A stretch of DNA of 6,453 bases from an uncultured Sutterella sp. (lineage in GTDB: Bacteria; Pseudomonadota; Gammaproteobacteria; Burkholderiales; Burkholderiaceae_F). Each line of letters opens with the position of its first letter. The first letter of the stretch is position 1. The DNA lies in assembly GCA_900552915.1 (NCBI GenBank), contig USBS01000094.1:1-6453 (forward strand), read 5' to 3'. The notes under the pieces were generated by a model. That model was not told the origin of the DNA and ran no database searches. It saw only the letters and a list, made by a program, of their open reading frames with translations. Positions 1 through 6,453 of this stretch are shown here, one piece after another. Position numbers and translations under genes: made by a program.

Positions 1-1280
1 TGGTGGCCGACTGGTTCCTCACGGAAACGGCCGAGTTCTGGCACGCTCCGGACATGAAGCCCGAAGAAGTGCAGACCGAGTGCTACTTCCTGCCTGCGGC
101 TCTGATTTATGAAAAGACGGGCTCGATCAACAATTCCGGCCGCTGGATTCAGTGGCGCGAAAAGTCGGTTGAGCCTCCCGGAGAAGCCAAGTCCGACTTC
201 GAGCAGCTGCTGATCCTTTGGAAGGAAATCCGCGCCCTCTATGAAAAGGAAGGCGGCGCCTGCCCGGAACAGATCCTGAAGACCAACATGGACTACACGA
301 TCGACGGCAAGCCCGATATTCGTGCTCTGTGCTGGGCCTTGAACGGCTACAGCGTCGAAACCGGCAAGCTTCTGCCCGGCTACGCGGCGCTTCAGGCCGA
401 CGGCAGCACCGCCTGCGGCATCTGGATTTTCTCGGGCTACTACAACAACGAAGCAGCCAAGCTCGACCCGATGAAGCAGCCCATGACGCGCCGCAGCAAA
501 GCCGATCCGACGGGACTGGGTCTGTTCCCGCAGTGGTCGTTTGCCTGGCCCGCCAACCGCCGCATCCTATACAACCGTGCTTCGGCCGATGAAAACGGCA
601 AGCCGTTCAACCCGAACCGCGTGCTGGTGGAATGGAAGGACGGCAAGTGGGTGCAAAACGACGTGGGCGACTTCGTGACGGCCGCTCCGCCCGATCGCAA
701 CGCCTTCTTCATGACTTGGGAGCAGCAGGCTCGACTCTTCTCCTACGCCATGGGCGACGGTCCCCTGCCCGAGCATTTTGAGCCGCATGAAACGCCCGTG
801 AAAAATCTCCTGAACGGTGCCGGAGGCAATCCTTGCGCGCTCTTTACCAAGGACGAGTCCGTCAAGCGCGGCAATGTGAAGGACTACCCGTATGTCGTGA
901 CGACCTACTCCGTGGTCGAGCACTGGCAAAGCGGCACGCAGACGCGAAACATTCCCTGGCTCAATGAGCTCATTCCCTGCAACTTCATCGAAATCAGCGA
1001 GGAACTTGCCAAGGAAAAAGGCATCAAGAACGGCCAGATGGTGCGCGTGTGGAACAACCGCGGCGACGTCAAGGTTGCGGCGATGGTAACCAAGCGCATG
1101 AAGCCGATGATGATCGACGGCAAGGTCACGCACGTCGTGGGTATGCCGCATCACTTCTCGTGGGCGACGAAGTTTGCCACCGGCGACAACGTCAACGATC
1201 TGACGCCCAATGTGGGCGACCCCAACTCGTGGATTCCGGAATACAAGGCCTTCCTTGTGAATCTGGAACCGGCCGCCTGA
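1..1280 (+). CDS. fdhA: Formate dehydrogenase major (alpha, molybdopterin) subunit, C-terminal part
   Basis: This is the catalytic subunit that oxidises formate to CO2 at a Mo/W-bis-MGD centre, normally on the periplasmic face. Only the last ~426 codons are present. The frame is open from the window edge, its first full codon is at base 3, and the GTG there is an internal valine rather than a start. E. coli FdnG/FdoG proteins are about 1016 residues, so over half lies upstream, including the Tat signal, the first [4Fe-4S] cluster and the Cys/Sec active-site residue. Whether it is a selenoprotein therefore cannot be seen. The first residues (VADWF.TETAEFW) match the molybdopterin oxidoreductase core. 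From about visible residue 290 to the end lies the C-terminal dinucleotide-binding domain, including NGQMVRVWNNRGDV, VVGMPHHFSW and LTPNVGDPNSWIPEYKAFLV. That ending is typical of the FdnG/FdoG class. The beta subunit starts 23 bases after the TGA. Family assignment is secure; the symbol (fdhA, fdnG or fdoG) is a naming choice. Confidence 0.95.
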   Translation, partial: VADWFLTETAEFWHAPDMKPEEVQTECYFLPAALIYEKTGSINNSGRWIQWREKSVEPPGEAKSDFEQLLILWKEIRALYEKEGGACPEQILKTNMDYTIDGKPDIRALCWALNGYSVETGKLLPGYAALQADGSTACGIWIFSGYYNNEAAKLDPMKQPMTRRSKADPTGLGLFPQWSFAWPANRRILYNRASADENGKPFNPNRVLVEWKDGKWVQNDVGDFVTAAPPDRNAFFMTWEQQARLFSYAMGDGPLPEHFEPHETPVKNLLNGAGGNPCALFTKDESVKRGNVKDYPYVVTTYSVVEHWQSGTQTRNIPWLNELIPCNFIEISEELAKEKGIKNGQMVRVWNNRGDVKVAAMVTKRMKPMMIDGKVTHVVGMPHHFSWATKFATGDNVNDLTPNVGDPNSWIPEYKAFLVNLEPAA

Positions 1281-1303
1281 GTCAGTGAGATAAGGAGAAA
1301 ATA

Positions 1304-2191
1304 ATGGCAAAGAATAAAGAAGTCGCCATTTTGTTTGACGCATCCCACTGCACGGGCTGCAAGGGCTGTCAAGTTGCCTGCAAGCAGTGGAACGGGCTTC
1401 CTTCGCCCGTAAAGCTCAATTCGATTCCGTTTACCGGCAGCTATCAGTCGCCCGCAGACTTAAACGGCGATACGCGCCTTGTGATGACGTTTGCCGAGCA
1501 TGAGTCCGGCAACAAGTTTCAGCCGCTCAATTTCGCGATCGGCCGCCGCTCGTGCTTTCACTGCACGGACGCCGCTTGCGTGGAGATCTGTTCCTCGGGA
1601 GCGCTTTACAAGACCGAAAAGGGCGTTGTGGCGTTCGATACCGACAAGTGCAACGGCTGCACGTACTGCCAGTCGGCCTGCCCCTTCGACGTGCCGCGTT
1701 TCCGTCCGGGCGACAAGCGCATCGACAAGTGCACGCTGTGCCTCGATCGCCTCGAAGAGGGCGGCGTACCCGCCTGCGTGAAGACCTGTCAGCCGGAAGC
1801 TCTGAGCTTCGGGCCGCGCGAAGAAATGATCGAAAAGGGTCTCAAGCGCGTCGAATTCTTGAAGAAGAAGGGCTTTGAGAAGGCCGAACTCTACGGCGTC
1901 AACGAAATGGGCGGCCTGCACATCCTCACGGTGTGCAAGCACGGTCACGAAGCCTATGGGTTGCCCACCAACCCCGTCAAGAACGATGTGATCACGATGG
2001 GCACGGCCATGCGCGCCGTCACAGCCGTAGGTACGGCCGCGGTCGTCGCCGGCCTTGCCGCCTCCTTTATCGCCGCCCGCGGCTACCGTCGCGAAGAAAT
2101 GACGATTGAGGAAGCCAAGAAACACTGGACGCCCGAGCAGCGTGAAAAAGCCGACCGCGAAGCGGCTGCCGCCAAGCGCGCCGCAGAATAA
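1304..2191 (+). CDS. fdhB: Formate dehydrogenase iron-sulfur (beta) subunit
   Basis: This is the electron-transfer subunit between the formate-oxidising subunit and the membrane cytochrome b. The 295 residues match E. coli FdnH/FdoH in length (about 294). All sixteen cluster cysteines are visible: C16, C19, C22, C26; C84, C87, C92, C96; C116, C119, C122, C126; C143, C146, C158, C162. This is the usual complement for four [4Fe-4S] clusters in two ferredoxin-like pairs. A single hydrophobic segment at about residues 238-258, followed by RGYRREE, is the C-terminal membrane anchor of this family. A charged, Ala/Glu/Lys-rich tail follows. The start is supported by AAGGAG at 1292-1297, six bases before the ATG. 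The gene is followed closely by the gamma subunit, so the two are almost certainly co-transcribed with fdhA. It appears intact, with no missing ligand. Confidence 0.97.
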   Translation: MAKNKEVAILFDASHCTGCKGCQVACKQWNGLPSPVKLNSIPFTGSYQSPADLNGDTRLVMTFAEHESGNKFQPLNFAIGRRSCFHCTDAACVEICSSGALYKTEKGVVAFDTDKCNGCTYCQSACPFDVPRFRPGDKRIDKCTLCLDRLEEGGVPACVKTCQPEALSFGPREEMIEKGLKRVEFLKKKGFEKAELYGVNEMGGLHILTVCKHGHEAYGLPTNPVKNDVITMGTAMRAVTAVGTAAVVAGLAASFIAARGYRREEMTIEEAKKHWTPEQREKADREAAAAKRAAE

Positions 2192-2202
2192 GGAGCAACA
2201 CC

Positions 2203-2922
2203 ATGACCCGTTACATTCAGCGTCATTCGCTTTTGACCCGTGTCACGCACGGGGTGGCGGCCATCGCCTGCATCCTGCTGGCGCTCACCGGCCTTTTTGT
2301 GTTCGTCCCCTCCTTAGGCGGCGGCATCATGGGAGGCGACTTCACATACGCCATGCGCATGCTGCATCGTGTACTGGCCGTTCCCTTCATCCTGGTGCCT
2401 CTTTTTGCGGTTTTGAAGAGTCCCAAGGGCTTCGTGCACCTTTTCAAGGAAGACATCTTCGGCAAGTGGGATAAGGACGACGTGGCCTGGGCCGTGAAGT
2501 TCCCGCTGTATCTCTTTGCCCCGTCCAAAGTGCACATGCCCCCGCAGCACCACGTGAAGTCGGCGCAGCGTCTGGCCGACGGCGCTCTCGTCATCTTCGG
2601 CATCTTCATGGCCGTCTCCGGCATGATCCTGTGGCTTAACACGGGGTTGCTGCCCGACGGCACGGGCAAGGTGGACTTCGCGCCCGAAACGGTGCTCGTT
2701 GCCAAGCTCGTGCACGACGTGTTCTTCTTCCTGACCGTCTTCGTGGGCATCGCGCACATTTATCTCGGTGCAGGGATCTTTCAGCCCTATCGCGGCACGA
2801 TCCGCCTGATGTTCGGCGACGGCAAAGTGTCGGAATCGGACGCCGCCTACCACTGGGGCTACTGGGCCAATGAAGAGTTGGCCGTAGGCAAAAACGTGAC
2901 GGAAGAAAAGTCGTCGAAGTAG
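2203..2922 (+). CDS. fdhC: Formate dehydrogenase cytochrome b (gamma) subunit
   Basis: This is the integral membrane di-haem cytochrome b that takes electrons from the beta subunit and reduces quinone. It has 239 residues against about 217 in E. coli FdnI. Four hydrophobic segments lie at roughly 15-36, 52-72, 127-147 and 165-187. Candidate haem ligands fall where FdnI has them: H16 (VTHG), H55 (MLHR), H171 (LVHD) and H185 (IAHIY). By analogy H16/H185 and H55/H171 would ligate one haem each; the pairing is inferred. The cytoplasmic loop between helices 2 and 3 contains KEDIFGKWDKDD and a HMPPQHH stretch. The Shine-Dalgarno AAGGAG at 2190-2195 overlaps the fdhB stop codon, so fdhB and fdhC are translationally close. 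The C-terminus (from about 210) is polar and cytoplasmic, ending in a short charged tail. The gene appears intact and is the last structural gene of the complex. Confidence 0.96.
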   Translation: MTRYIQRHSLLTRVTHGVAAIACILLALTGLFVFVPSLGGGIMGGDFTYAMRMLHRVLAVPFILVPLFAVLKSPKGFVHLFKEDIFGKWDKDDVAWAVKFPLYLFAPSKVHMPPQHHVKSAQRLADGALVIFGIFMAVSGMILWLNTGLLPDGTGKVDFAPETVLVAKLVHDVFFFLTVFVGIAHIYLGAGIFQPYRGTIRLMFGDGKVSESDAAYHWGYWANEELAVGKNVTEEKSSK

Positions 2923-2949
2923 CTTCCCGCAGCCGGTGAACCGGCAAAA

Positions 2950-2985
2950 AGCGAGAACGCACCCAAAAGTCGGTGCGTTCTCGCT
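2950..2985 (+). terminator. Strong hairpin between fdhC and fdhE (terminator or mRNA-stabilising stem)
   Basis: The arms 2950-2963 and 2972-2985 form a perfect 14-bp stem (AGCGAGAACGCACC and its complement) around an 8-base loop. A smaller hairpin, GCCGG-TGAA-CCGGC, lies just upstream at 2932-2945. On the + strand the large stem is followed by AAGCTAAAGTGC with no U-tract. On the minus strand it is followed by four Ts (A2946-A2949), preceded by a fifth paired one. It is therefore not a textbook intrinsic terminator for the fdh transcript. It may be a leaky terminator or a 3' stabilising stem that lets fdhABC mRNA outnumber the fdhED message. The stem is seen directly; the role is inferred. 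Confidence 0.6.
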
Positions 2986-3025
2986 AAGCTAAAGTGCAAC
3001 GGAAACACTCGAGACAAAAACAATC

Positions 3026-3898
3026 ATGCTCAACCTCAAAAAACTGGACCGTTTGTTTGCCAAGTTCGACGCCGATCCCGCGTCCGATCATTTTCTCGCA
3101 CTGCTGCGGGAGACCGCTCGTTTGAAAGCCGAATATTCGGCTGCGACTCCCGACTGGACGCAGCAAGAGTACGAAGAAGCTCTGCACGGGGAAAAGCCCC
3201 TTGTTGCAAGCCGCACGATCGGCGTCAAGCGCGAGGATTTTCTGCACGTTTTCGAACTTCTGCTTGAGACAGCACGAAAGGCCGGAGCACCGGCCGAAGA
3301 CTTCGAAGGCATGCCGCAAGCCGAAGCATTCTTTACCGACGAAGTGCTGCAGCAATTTGTCCGTCGTCCCGATTCTCTTTGGGAGGCAATTGATAGAGCC
3401 GACATCGACTCGGAACAAGCCGAATTTCTGTTTGTTCCCATCGCCGTCTTCGCGCTGCGCGTCTTTTTCGACGATGCGGCAGCAGAAGCAAGCGCAACCT
3501 TCGAGCGCATGGTTCCCGACACGGTGCATTTCGAGCGCAGCCTAACGTGCCCCGTCTGCGGCACCTATGCCGGCATTGCAAGCGTCGGCGCCACGCAAAA
3601 CCACGGCAACGTCAAGCATCTTCACTGCGTCTGCTGCGGCGCAAGCTGGCAGTTCGAGCGCATCCGGTGTGCAACCTGCGGCACCGAGGCCGCCTCCGAT
3701 CTGGAGTACACCCACTTTGAGGGAGACGACAAGCACCGTTTGCATGTCTGCAGTGCCTGCGGCTCGGCTGTGCCCACCGTTTTCGGGGCCGAGTCCGAGG
3801 ATTTCGATCCGGATTTCGAGCAGTGGCGCAGCGCCCAGCTTATGGCCGCCTACTATGAGCAGCAGGCCGACAGCCAGAACGGAAGCGGCACCGCCTAA
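3026..3898 (+). CDS. fdhE: Formate dehydrogenase accessory protein FdhE
   Basis: This is a cytoplasmic maturation factor for respiratory formate dehydrogenases. E. coli FdhE is an iron-binding rubredoxin-type protein that interacts with the catalytic subunit and is needed for its activity. The product has 290 residues (about 309 in E. coli). The diagnostic part is the C-terminal half with four paired-cysteine motifs: C175-PV-C178, C201-VC-C204, C215-AT-C218 and C242-SA-C245, within the FdhE-like contexts LTCPVCG, HLHCVCCGASW and RIRCATCG. The N-terminal ~165 residues are more divergent and helix-rich, as in other family members. There is no strong Shine-Dalgarno before this ATG (CTCGAGACAAAAACAATC precedes it), so translation may be modest. 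The start is chosen as the first in-frame start and fits the family length. The gene lies 103 bases beyond fdhC, behind the hairpin, and 19 bases before fdhD. The assignment is secure from the cysteine pattern and context. Confidence 0.93.
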   Translation: MLNLKKLDRLFAKFDADPASDHFLALLRETARLKAEYSAATPDWTQQEYEEALHGEKPLVASRTIGVKREDFLHVFELLLETARKAGAPAEDFEGMPQAEAFFTDEVLQQFVRRPDSLWEAIDRADIDSEQAEFLFVPIAVFALRVFFDDAAAEASATFERMVPDTVHFERSLTCPVCGTYAGIASVGATQNHGNVKHLHCVCCGASWQFERIRCATCGTEAASDLEYTHFEGDDKHRLHVCSACGSAVPTVFGAESEDFDPDFEQWRSAQLMAAYYEQQADSQNGSGTA

Positions 3899-3917
3899 GG
3901 CTTAAACGGAGTCTGCC

Positions 3918-4754
3918 ATGTCCTTGCAAAGCACCTTCAGCACGCCGACCGAACCGACGCCTGACTTTCCCATCGGCACACAAGTCGTCGACGTCATGGG
4001 ACTCGACGGCGCCAGCAAGTCCGACTACGTGATCGAGGAGGTGCCGACCGCGCTCGTCTACAACGGTGTTTCGCACGCCGTGATGATGGCGACGCCCCAA
4101 CACCTCGAGGACTTTGCGCTTGGCTTTTCCCTTACCGAGGGCATCGTGAAGGACGCCTCCGACGTCTACGACATCGAAGTGCGTCCGGCCTGCGGCCGCG
4201 GCCTTGAAGTGCATCTGACGGTTTCTTCCGAATCCTTTTGGAAGCTCAAGGAACACCGGCGATCAATGACCGGACGCACCGGCTGCGGCATCTGCGGTAC
4301 GGAAAGCCTCCACGAAGCCGTGCGGAATTTGAATGCTTTGCCCTTCACGCAGACCTTCGATCTTAAGCACTATGCGGCGGGGCTTGCGGGCATTGCCGAA
4401 ACCGAACGTTTAAGGACCCTTACGGGCGGCACCCATGCTGCCGTCTGGCTGAAGCCTGACGGCACGGTAGCGATCGGCCGTGAAGACGTCGGCCGACACG
4501 TGGCGCTTGACAAGCTCCTCGGTGCCCGCGTCAAAGCTAAGGAATGGGACGGCGCGCTTTTCGTGAGTTCCCGTGCTTCTTATGAAATGGTTCAGAAAGC
4601 AGCAGCCTGCGGCGTAGAAATTCTCTTTGCCGTATCAGCCCCCACGGCGCTGGCGGTTGAAACGGCACGTCGGTGCAATCTGACGTTGGTAGCGTTCTGC
4701 CGCGAAGGGCGAGCCAACGTTTACACATATCCGAATCGTTTGCTCGGTCTGTAG
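3918..4754 (+). CDS. fdhD: Sulfurtransferase FdhD, formate dehydrogenase cofactor maturation
   Basis: FdhD passes sulfur from the cysteine desulfurase IscS to the bis-MGD cofactor. This makes the sulfido ligand on molybdenum and is essential for formate dehydrogenase activity in E. coli. The protein has 278 residues against 277 in E. coli. The sulfur-relay loop is present as TGR-TGCGICG, with C123 and C126 corresponding to the catalytic CxxC pair. Other family blocks are visible: EDFALGFSLTEGI (about 64-76), TGGTHAAVWL (about 169-178), GREDVGRHVALDKLLG (about 187-202), SSRASYEMVQKAA and FCREGRANVYT near the end. The Shine-Dalgarno CGGAG at 3907-3911 sits six bases before the ATG, and the gene follows fdhE by 19 bases, so the two are probably co-transcribed. 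It appears complete and functional. Its placement beside the structural genes is a normal fdh arrangement, although E. coli keeps it separate. Confidence 0.97.
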   Translation: MSLQSTFSTPTEPTPDFPIGTQVVDVMGLDGASKSDYVIEEVPTALVYNGVSHAVMMATPQHLEDFALGFSLTEGIVKDASDVYDIEVRPACGRGLEVHLTVSSESFWKLKEHRRSMTGRTGCGICGTESLHEAVRNLNALPFTQTFDLKHYAAGLAGIAETERLRTLTGGTHAAVWLKPDGTVAIGREDVGRHVALDKLLGARVKAKEWDGALFVSSRASYEMVQKAAACGVEILFAVSAPTALAVETARRCNLTLVAFCREGRANVYTYPNRLLGL

Positions 4755-4783
4755 CCGATTTACTGCGCAACCTGCTTGAATCC

Positions 4784-4826
4784 AGTTTTTATAACCACAG
4801 TTATAATAACAATGGTTATAAAAACT
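4784..4826 (+). promoter_or_regulatory. 14-bp inverted repeat enclosing a TATAAT box, upstream of the ATPase gene
   Basis: The arms 4784-4797 (AGTTTTTATAACCA) and 4813-4826 (its exact complement) are separated by 15 bases. A second small palindrome, GTTAT-A-ATAAC, occupies 4800-4810. The word GTTATAA occurs as complement at 4789-4795 and directly at 4800-4806 and 4815-4821. A perfect TATAAT lies at 4802-4807, near the centre. No good -35 box is seen; TTGAAT at 4776-4781 is 20 bases away. The layout resembles an operator wrapped around a -10 box, which would give autoregulation of the ATPase. Alternatively, the stem followed by TTTTTT (4826-4831) could be an AT-rich intrinsic terminator for fdhD. 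The repeat is seen; both roles are inferred. Confidence 0.55.
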
Positions 4827-4846
4827 TTTTTCCTCTCAAGAAATTC

Positions 4847-6192
4847 ATGCGCTTCATTGGCCGTACAAAAGAACTGCAGGCACTTTCACTTGCCCGTGAA
4901 GGTGCCGTCAACGGACCGTCTCGAATGACGGTCGTCACCGGACGACGACGCGTCGGCAAAACCACTCTCATCCGTGAAAGCCTTCAAGGACGCCCCTGCG
5001 TCTCCTGGTTCATGACGGCCGCCACCGAAAAGGATCTGGTAGACTTGCGCAGAAAACCGTGCGCGACCTTGGCCCCATCGTGCCTGAAGGCCTCACCTCC
5101 TTTGCGGGACTCTTTGACGTCCTCATGCAGCACGCAAAACACCATCCGTTCACATTGGTGATGGACGAGTTTCAGGATCTGGCCAAAGTCAATCCCAATC
5201 TCTTTTCCCGCATCCAGAACATCTGGGACGACAACAAGGACGAAAGCCGGATTCACCTCATCCTGAGCGGCTCGTCTTTTTCCATGATGAAGAAAATCTT
5301 CGAGGACATGCGCGAACCTCTGTTCGGGCGAGCCACAACGAAGATCCATCTGCAGCCTTTTCAGGCCGACGAACTGATTTCAATCGCCCGTTCGGCGGAT
5401 TCGGTCATGGCCGCCGACGACTTGCTGGCGCTCTATACGCTCACGGGCGGCGTAGCGCTCTACGTCGCCGACTTCGTCGACAACAACGTTCTTCGAAAAG
5501 AAGACATGTTCAAGTGGGTCGTGCGCTCCGGTTCGTTCTTTCTCAGCGAAGGCTACGATCTGCTCCGGCTAGAAGTCGGTTCCGGCCAATCGACTTATCT
5601 GTCCATTCTGCGTGCGTTGGCGCACGGGCAAACTCAGGCGCCGCGCATTGCCGATTTGATCGGCATCGACACAATCAACTCCTACCTCGAGCGGCTGGAG
5701 CTCTACGGTTTCATCGAAAAGACTCGGCCCATTTTCGCCAAGCCCAACTCACATGCCATCCGTTGGCAAATTGCCGATCCCTTCCTGCGGTTCTGGTTTC
5801 GCTACATAGAAAGCAATGCCGAACTCGTGACAAACGGACTGTCGGAGACGATTGCCGGGGAAATCGCCGCCTCCTACGAGACCTTCAGCGGACCGATGCT
5901 GGAGAAATTCTTCCGGCAGAAACTCATGCGCACGGGACTATTTGTTCAGGCCGGCAGTTGGTGGGAACAAAAGCGAGGAATCCAAGGCGCGCAAAACGAA
6001 GTCGACATCGTCGCGATCGGCCGAGATCGGCACTCGGCCCTGACGGCGGAAGTCAAGCGTCAACGCAAGGCTTTCCGCGAGAAGCCCTTCCGGGACAAGG
6101 TCGATCACCTCAAAACTGGTGTACTAGCGAGCTACGATGTGCGTGCCGTTTGTCTCACACTGCAGGACTTGTTTGAGGATTGGACCGATCCG
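4847..6192 (+). pseudogene. DUF234-type AAA ATPase (archaeal ATPase family), frameshifted
   Basis: A P-loop ATPase joined to a DUF234 C-terminal domain; no specific cellular role is known to me. The start ATG at 4847 gives MRFIGRTKEL, the usual beginning of this family, though no clear Shine-Dalgarno precedes it. Walker A is TGRRRVGKT (4937-4963). The frame is then lost: frame 2 carries up to ATEKDLVD (to 5044) and frame 1 resumes with LAQKTVRDLG. A single missing base near 5044-5046, such as one C in GACCTT, would explain it. After that come Walker B (VMDEF, 5158-5172), a sensor-like LILSGSS, PLFGRA, a winged-helix region (about 5600-5800), and a DUF234 domain with LEKFF, NEVDIVAI and AEVKRQ. 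The last three resemble the PD-(D/E)XK nuclease pattern. Repaired, it would be about 449 residues, normal for the family. The native C-terminus (about LTLQDLFEDW) runs without a stop into NanE sequence. It may be a true pseudogene or a sequencing indel. Confidence 0.85.
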
Positions 6193-6444
6193 GATGCTAT
6201 CGGAACAACGATGGTCGGATATACAGAGCAAAGCAAAGGTGACAAGATTGAAGCAAATGATTTTGAAATTTTAAGAAAAATTCTTGCGAGTGCAAAACAC
6301 AAAGTAATCGCAGAGGGAAATATTAATACACCTGAAAAAGCGAGAAGAGTAATCGAACTCGGAGCATATAGTGTTGTAGTTGGTTCGATTATCACAAGAC
6401 CACAGCTTATCACAAAATCTTTTGTAGAAGCGATTGAAAAGTAA
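6193..6444 (+). pseudogene. nanE: C-terminal fragment of N-acetylmannosamine-6-phosphate 2-epimerase (NanE)
   Basis: About 83 codons matching the C-terminal third of NanE, the sialic-acid catabolic enzyme that interconverts ManNAc-6-P and GlcNAc-6-P. Recognisable blocks are IGTTM-GYT, KVIAEGNINTPEKA, ELGAYSVVVGSIITRP and FVEAI. The glutamate of IAEG and the arginine of ITRP correspond to active-site or phosphate-binding positions in the TIM-barrel family. The N-terminal two thirds, including the catalytic lysine, are absent. The fragment has no start of its own and is read in frame from the preceding ATPase. Composition changes sharply: 63/180 = 35% GC over 6241-6420 against 40/60 = 67% over 6001-6060. 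All four arginines from 6262 on are AGA, while the ATPase just upstream uses CGN. The stop is TAA at 6442-6444, and ATG-GAA at 6448 may begin another gene. The most likely origin is a different organism joined by assembly; the exact join (about 6185-6200) is estimated. Confidence 0.85.
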
Positions 6445-6453
6445 GAGATGGAA

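Noticed and set aside
567..1343. Long open frame of 258 codons on the minus strand across the fdhA C-terminus
   Set aside because: It lies antisense to a clearly conserved formate dehydrogenase domain and has no recognisable domain. It is explained by GC-rich codon bias of the real gene; the same applies to the minus-strand frame at 1460-2125.
4673..4846. Upstream extension of the ATPase reading frame into fdhD
   Set aside because: The frame is open back to 4673, but this part overlaps conserved fdhD coding sequence and the AT-rich spacer. Family similarity begins with MRFIGR at 4847.
5020..5062. Programmed -1 ribosomal frameshift in the ATPase
   Set aside because: No X-XXY-YYZ slippery heptamer is in the correct phase near the shift, and I see no obvious downstream stimulatory stem. 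A missing base is simpler.
5059..6444. A natural bifunctional ATPase-epimerase protein
   Set aside because: The epimerase part lacks two thirds of its barrel, and the composition and codon use change at the join. A functional fusion is not credible.
1..6453. CRISPR array, tRNA, rRNA, insertion-sequence ends or attachment sites
   Set aside because: I saw no regularly spaced repeats, tRNA-like or rRNA-like sequence, transposase coding sequence or flanking direct repeats. The only clear repeats are the hairpins at 2932-2985 and 4784-4826.

Overview
The window holds the downstream part of a respiratory (membrane-bound) formate dehydrogenase operon. It is followed by a broken ATPase gene that runs in frame into a fragment of an unrelated sugar epimerase. 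The first ~6.2 kb has high GC (67%, 57% and 52% in three successive 60-base blocks counted from 6001), uses CGN arginine codons, and encodes an E. coli FdnGHI-like enzyme with a tetra-haem-ligand cytochrome b subunit. This suggests a proteobacterium; gut Burkholderiales of the Sutterella/Parasutterella type are my best guess, but that is inference without a database search. The last ~250 bases are clearly different (63/180 = 35% GC over 6241-6420, all arginines AGA) and look like an AT-rich Firmicute or Fusobacterium.

Layout, all on the + strand: 1-1280 is the C-terminal part of the catalytic molybdopterin subunit (fdhA/fdnG type, cut by the window edge). 1304-2191 is the 4x[4Fe-4S] beta subunit with a C-terminal membrane anchor. 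2203-2922 is the cytochrome b gamma subunit. 2950-2985 is a strong hairpin separating structural from accessory genes. 3026-3898 is fdhE and 3918-4754 is fdhD, the two maturation factors. 4755-4846 is an AT-rich intergenic stretch with a 14-bp inverted repeat enclosing a perfect TATAAT. 4847 to about 6192 is a DUF234-type AAA ATPase gene with a -1 frameshift. From about 6193 to 6444 the same reading frame encodes the C-terminal third of an N-acetylmannosamine-6-phosphate 2-epimerase (NanE).

Together the fdh genes form one functional unit. FdhA oxidises formate at a Mo/W-bis-MGD centre, FdhB carries electrons through four iron-sulfur clusters, and FdhC passes them to quinone through two haems b. 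FdhD supplies the sulfur needed to activate the cofactor and FdhE assists assembly. The ATPase appears to be an independent, probably autoregulated accessory gene.

I do not see a convincing new biological system here. The points most worth checking are the ATPase/NanE join (most likely an assembly chimera), the frameshift in the ATPase, and the palindromic promoter region in front of it.
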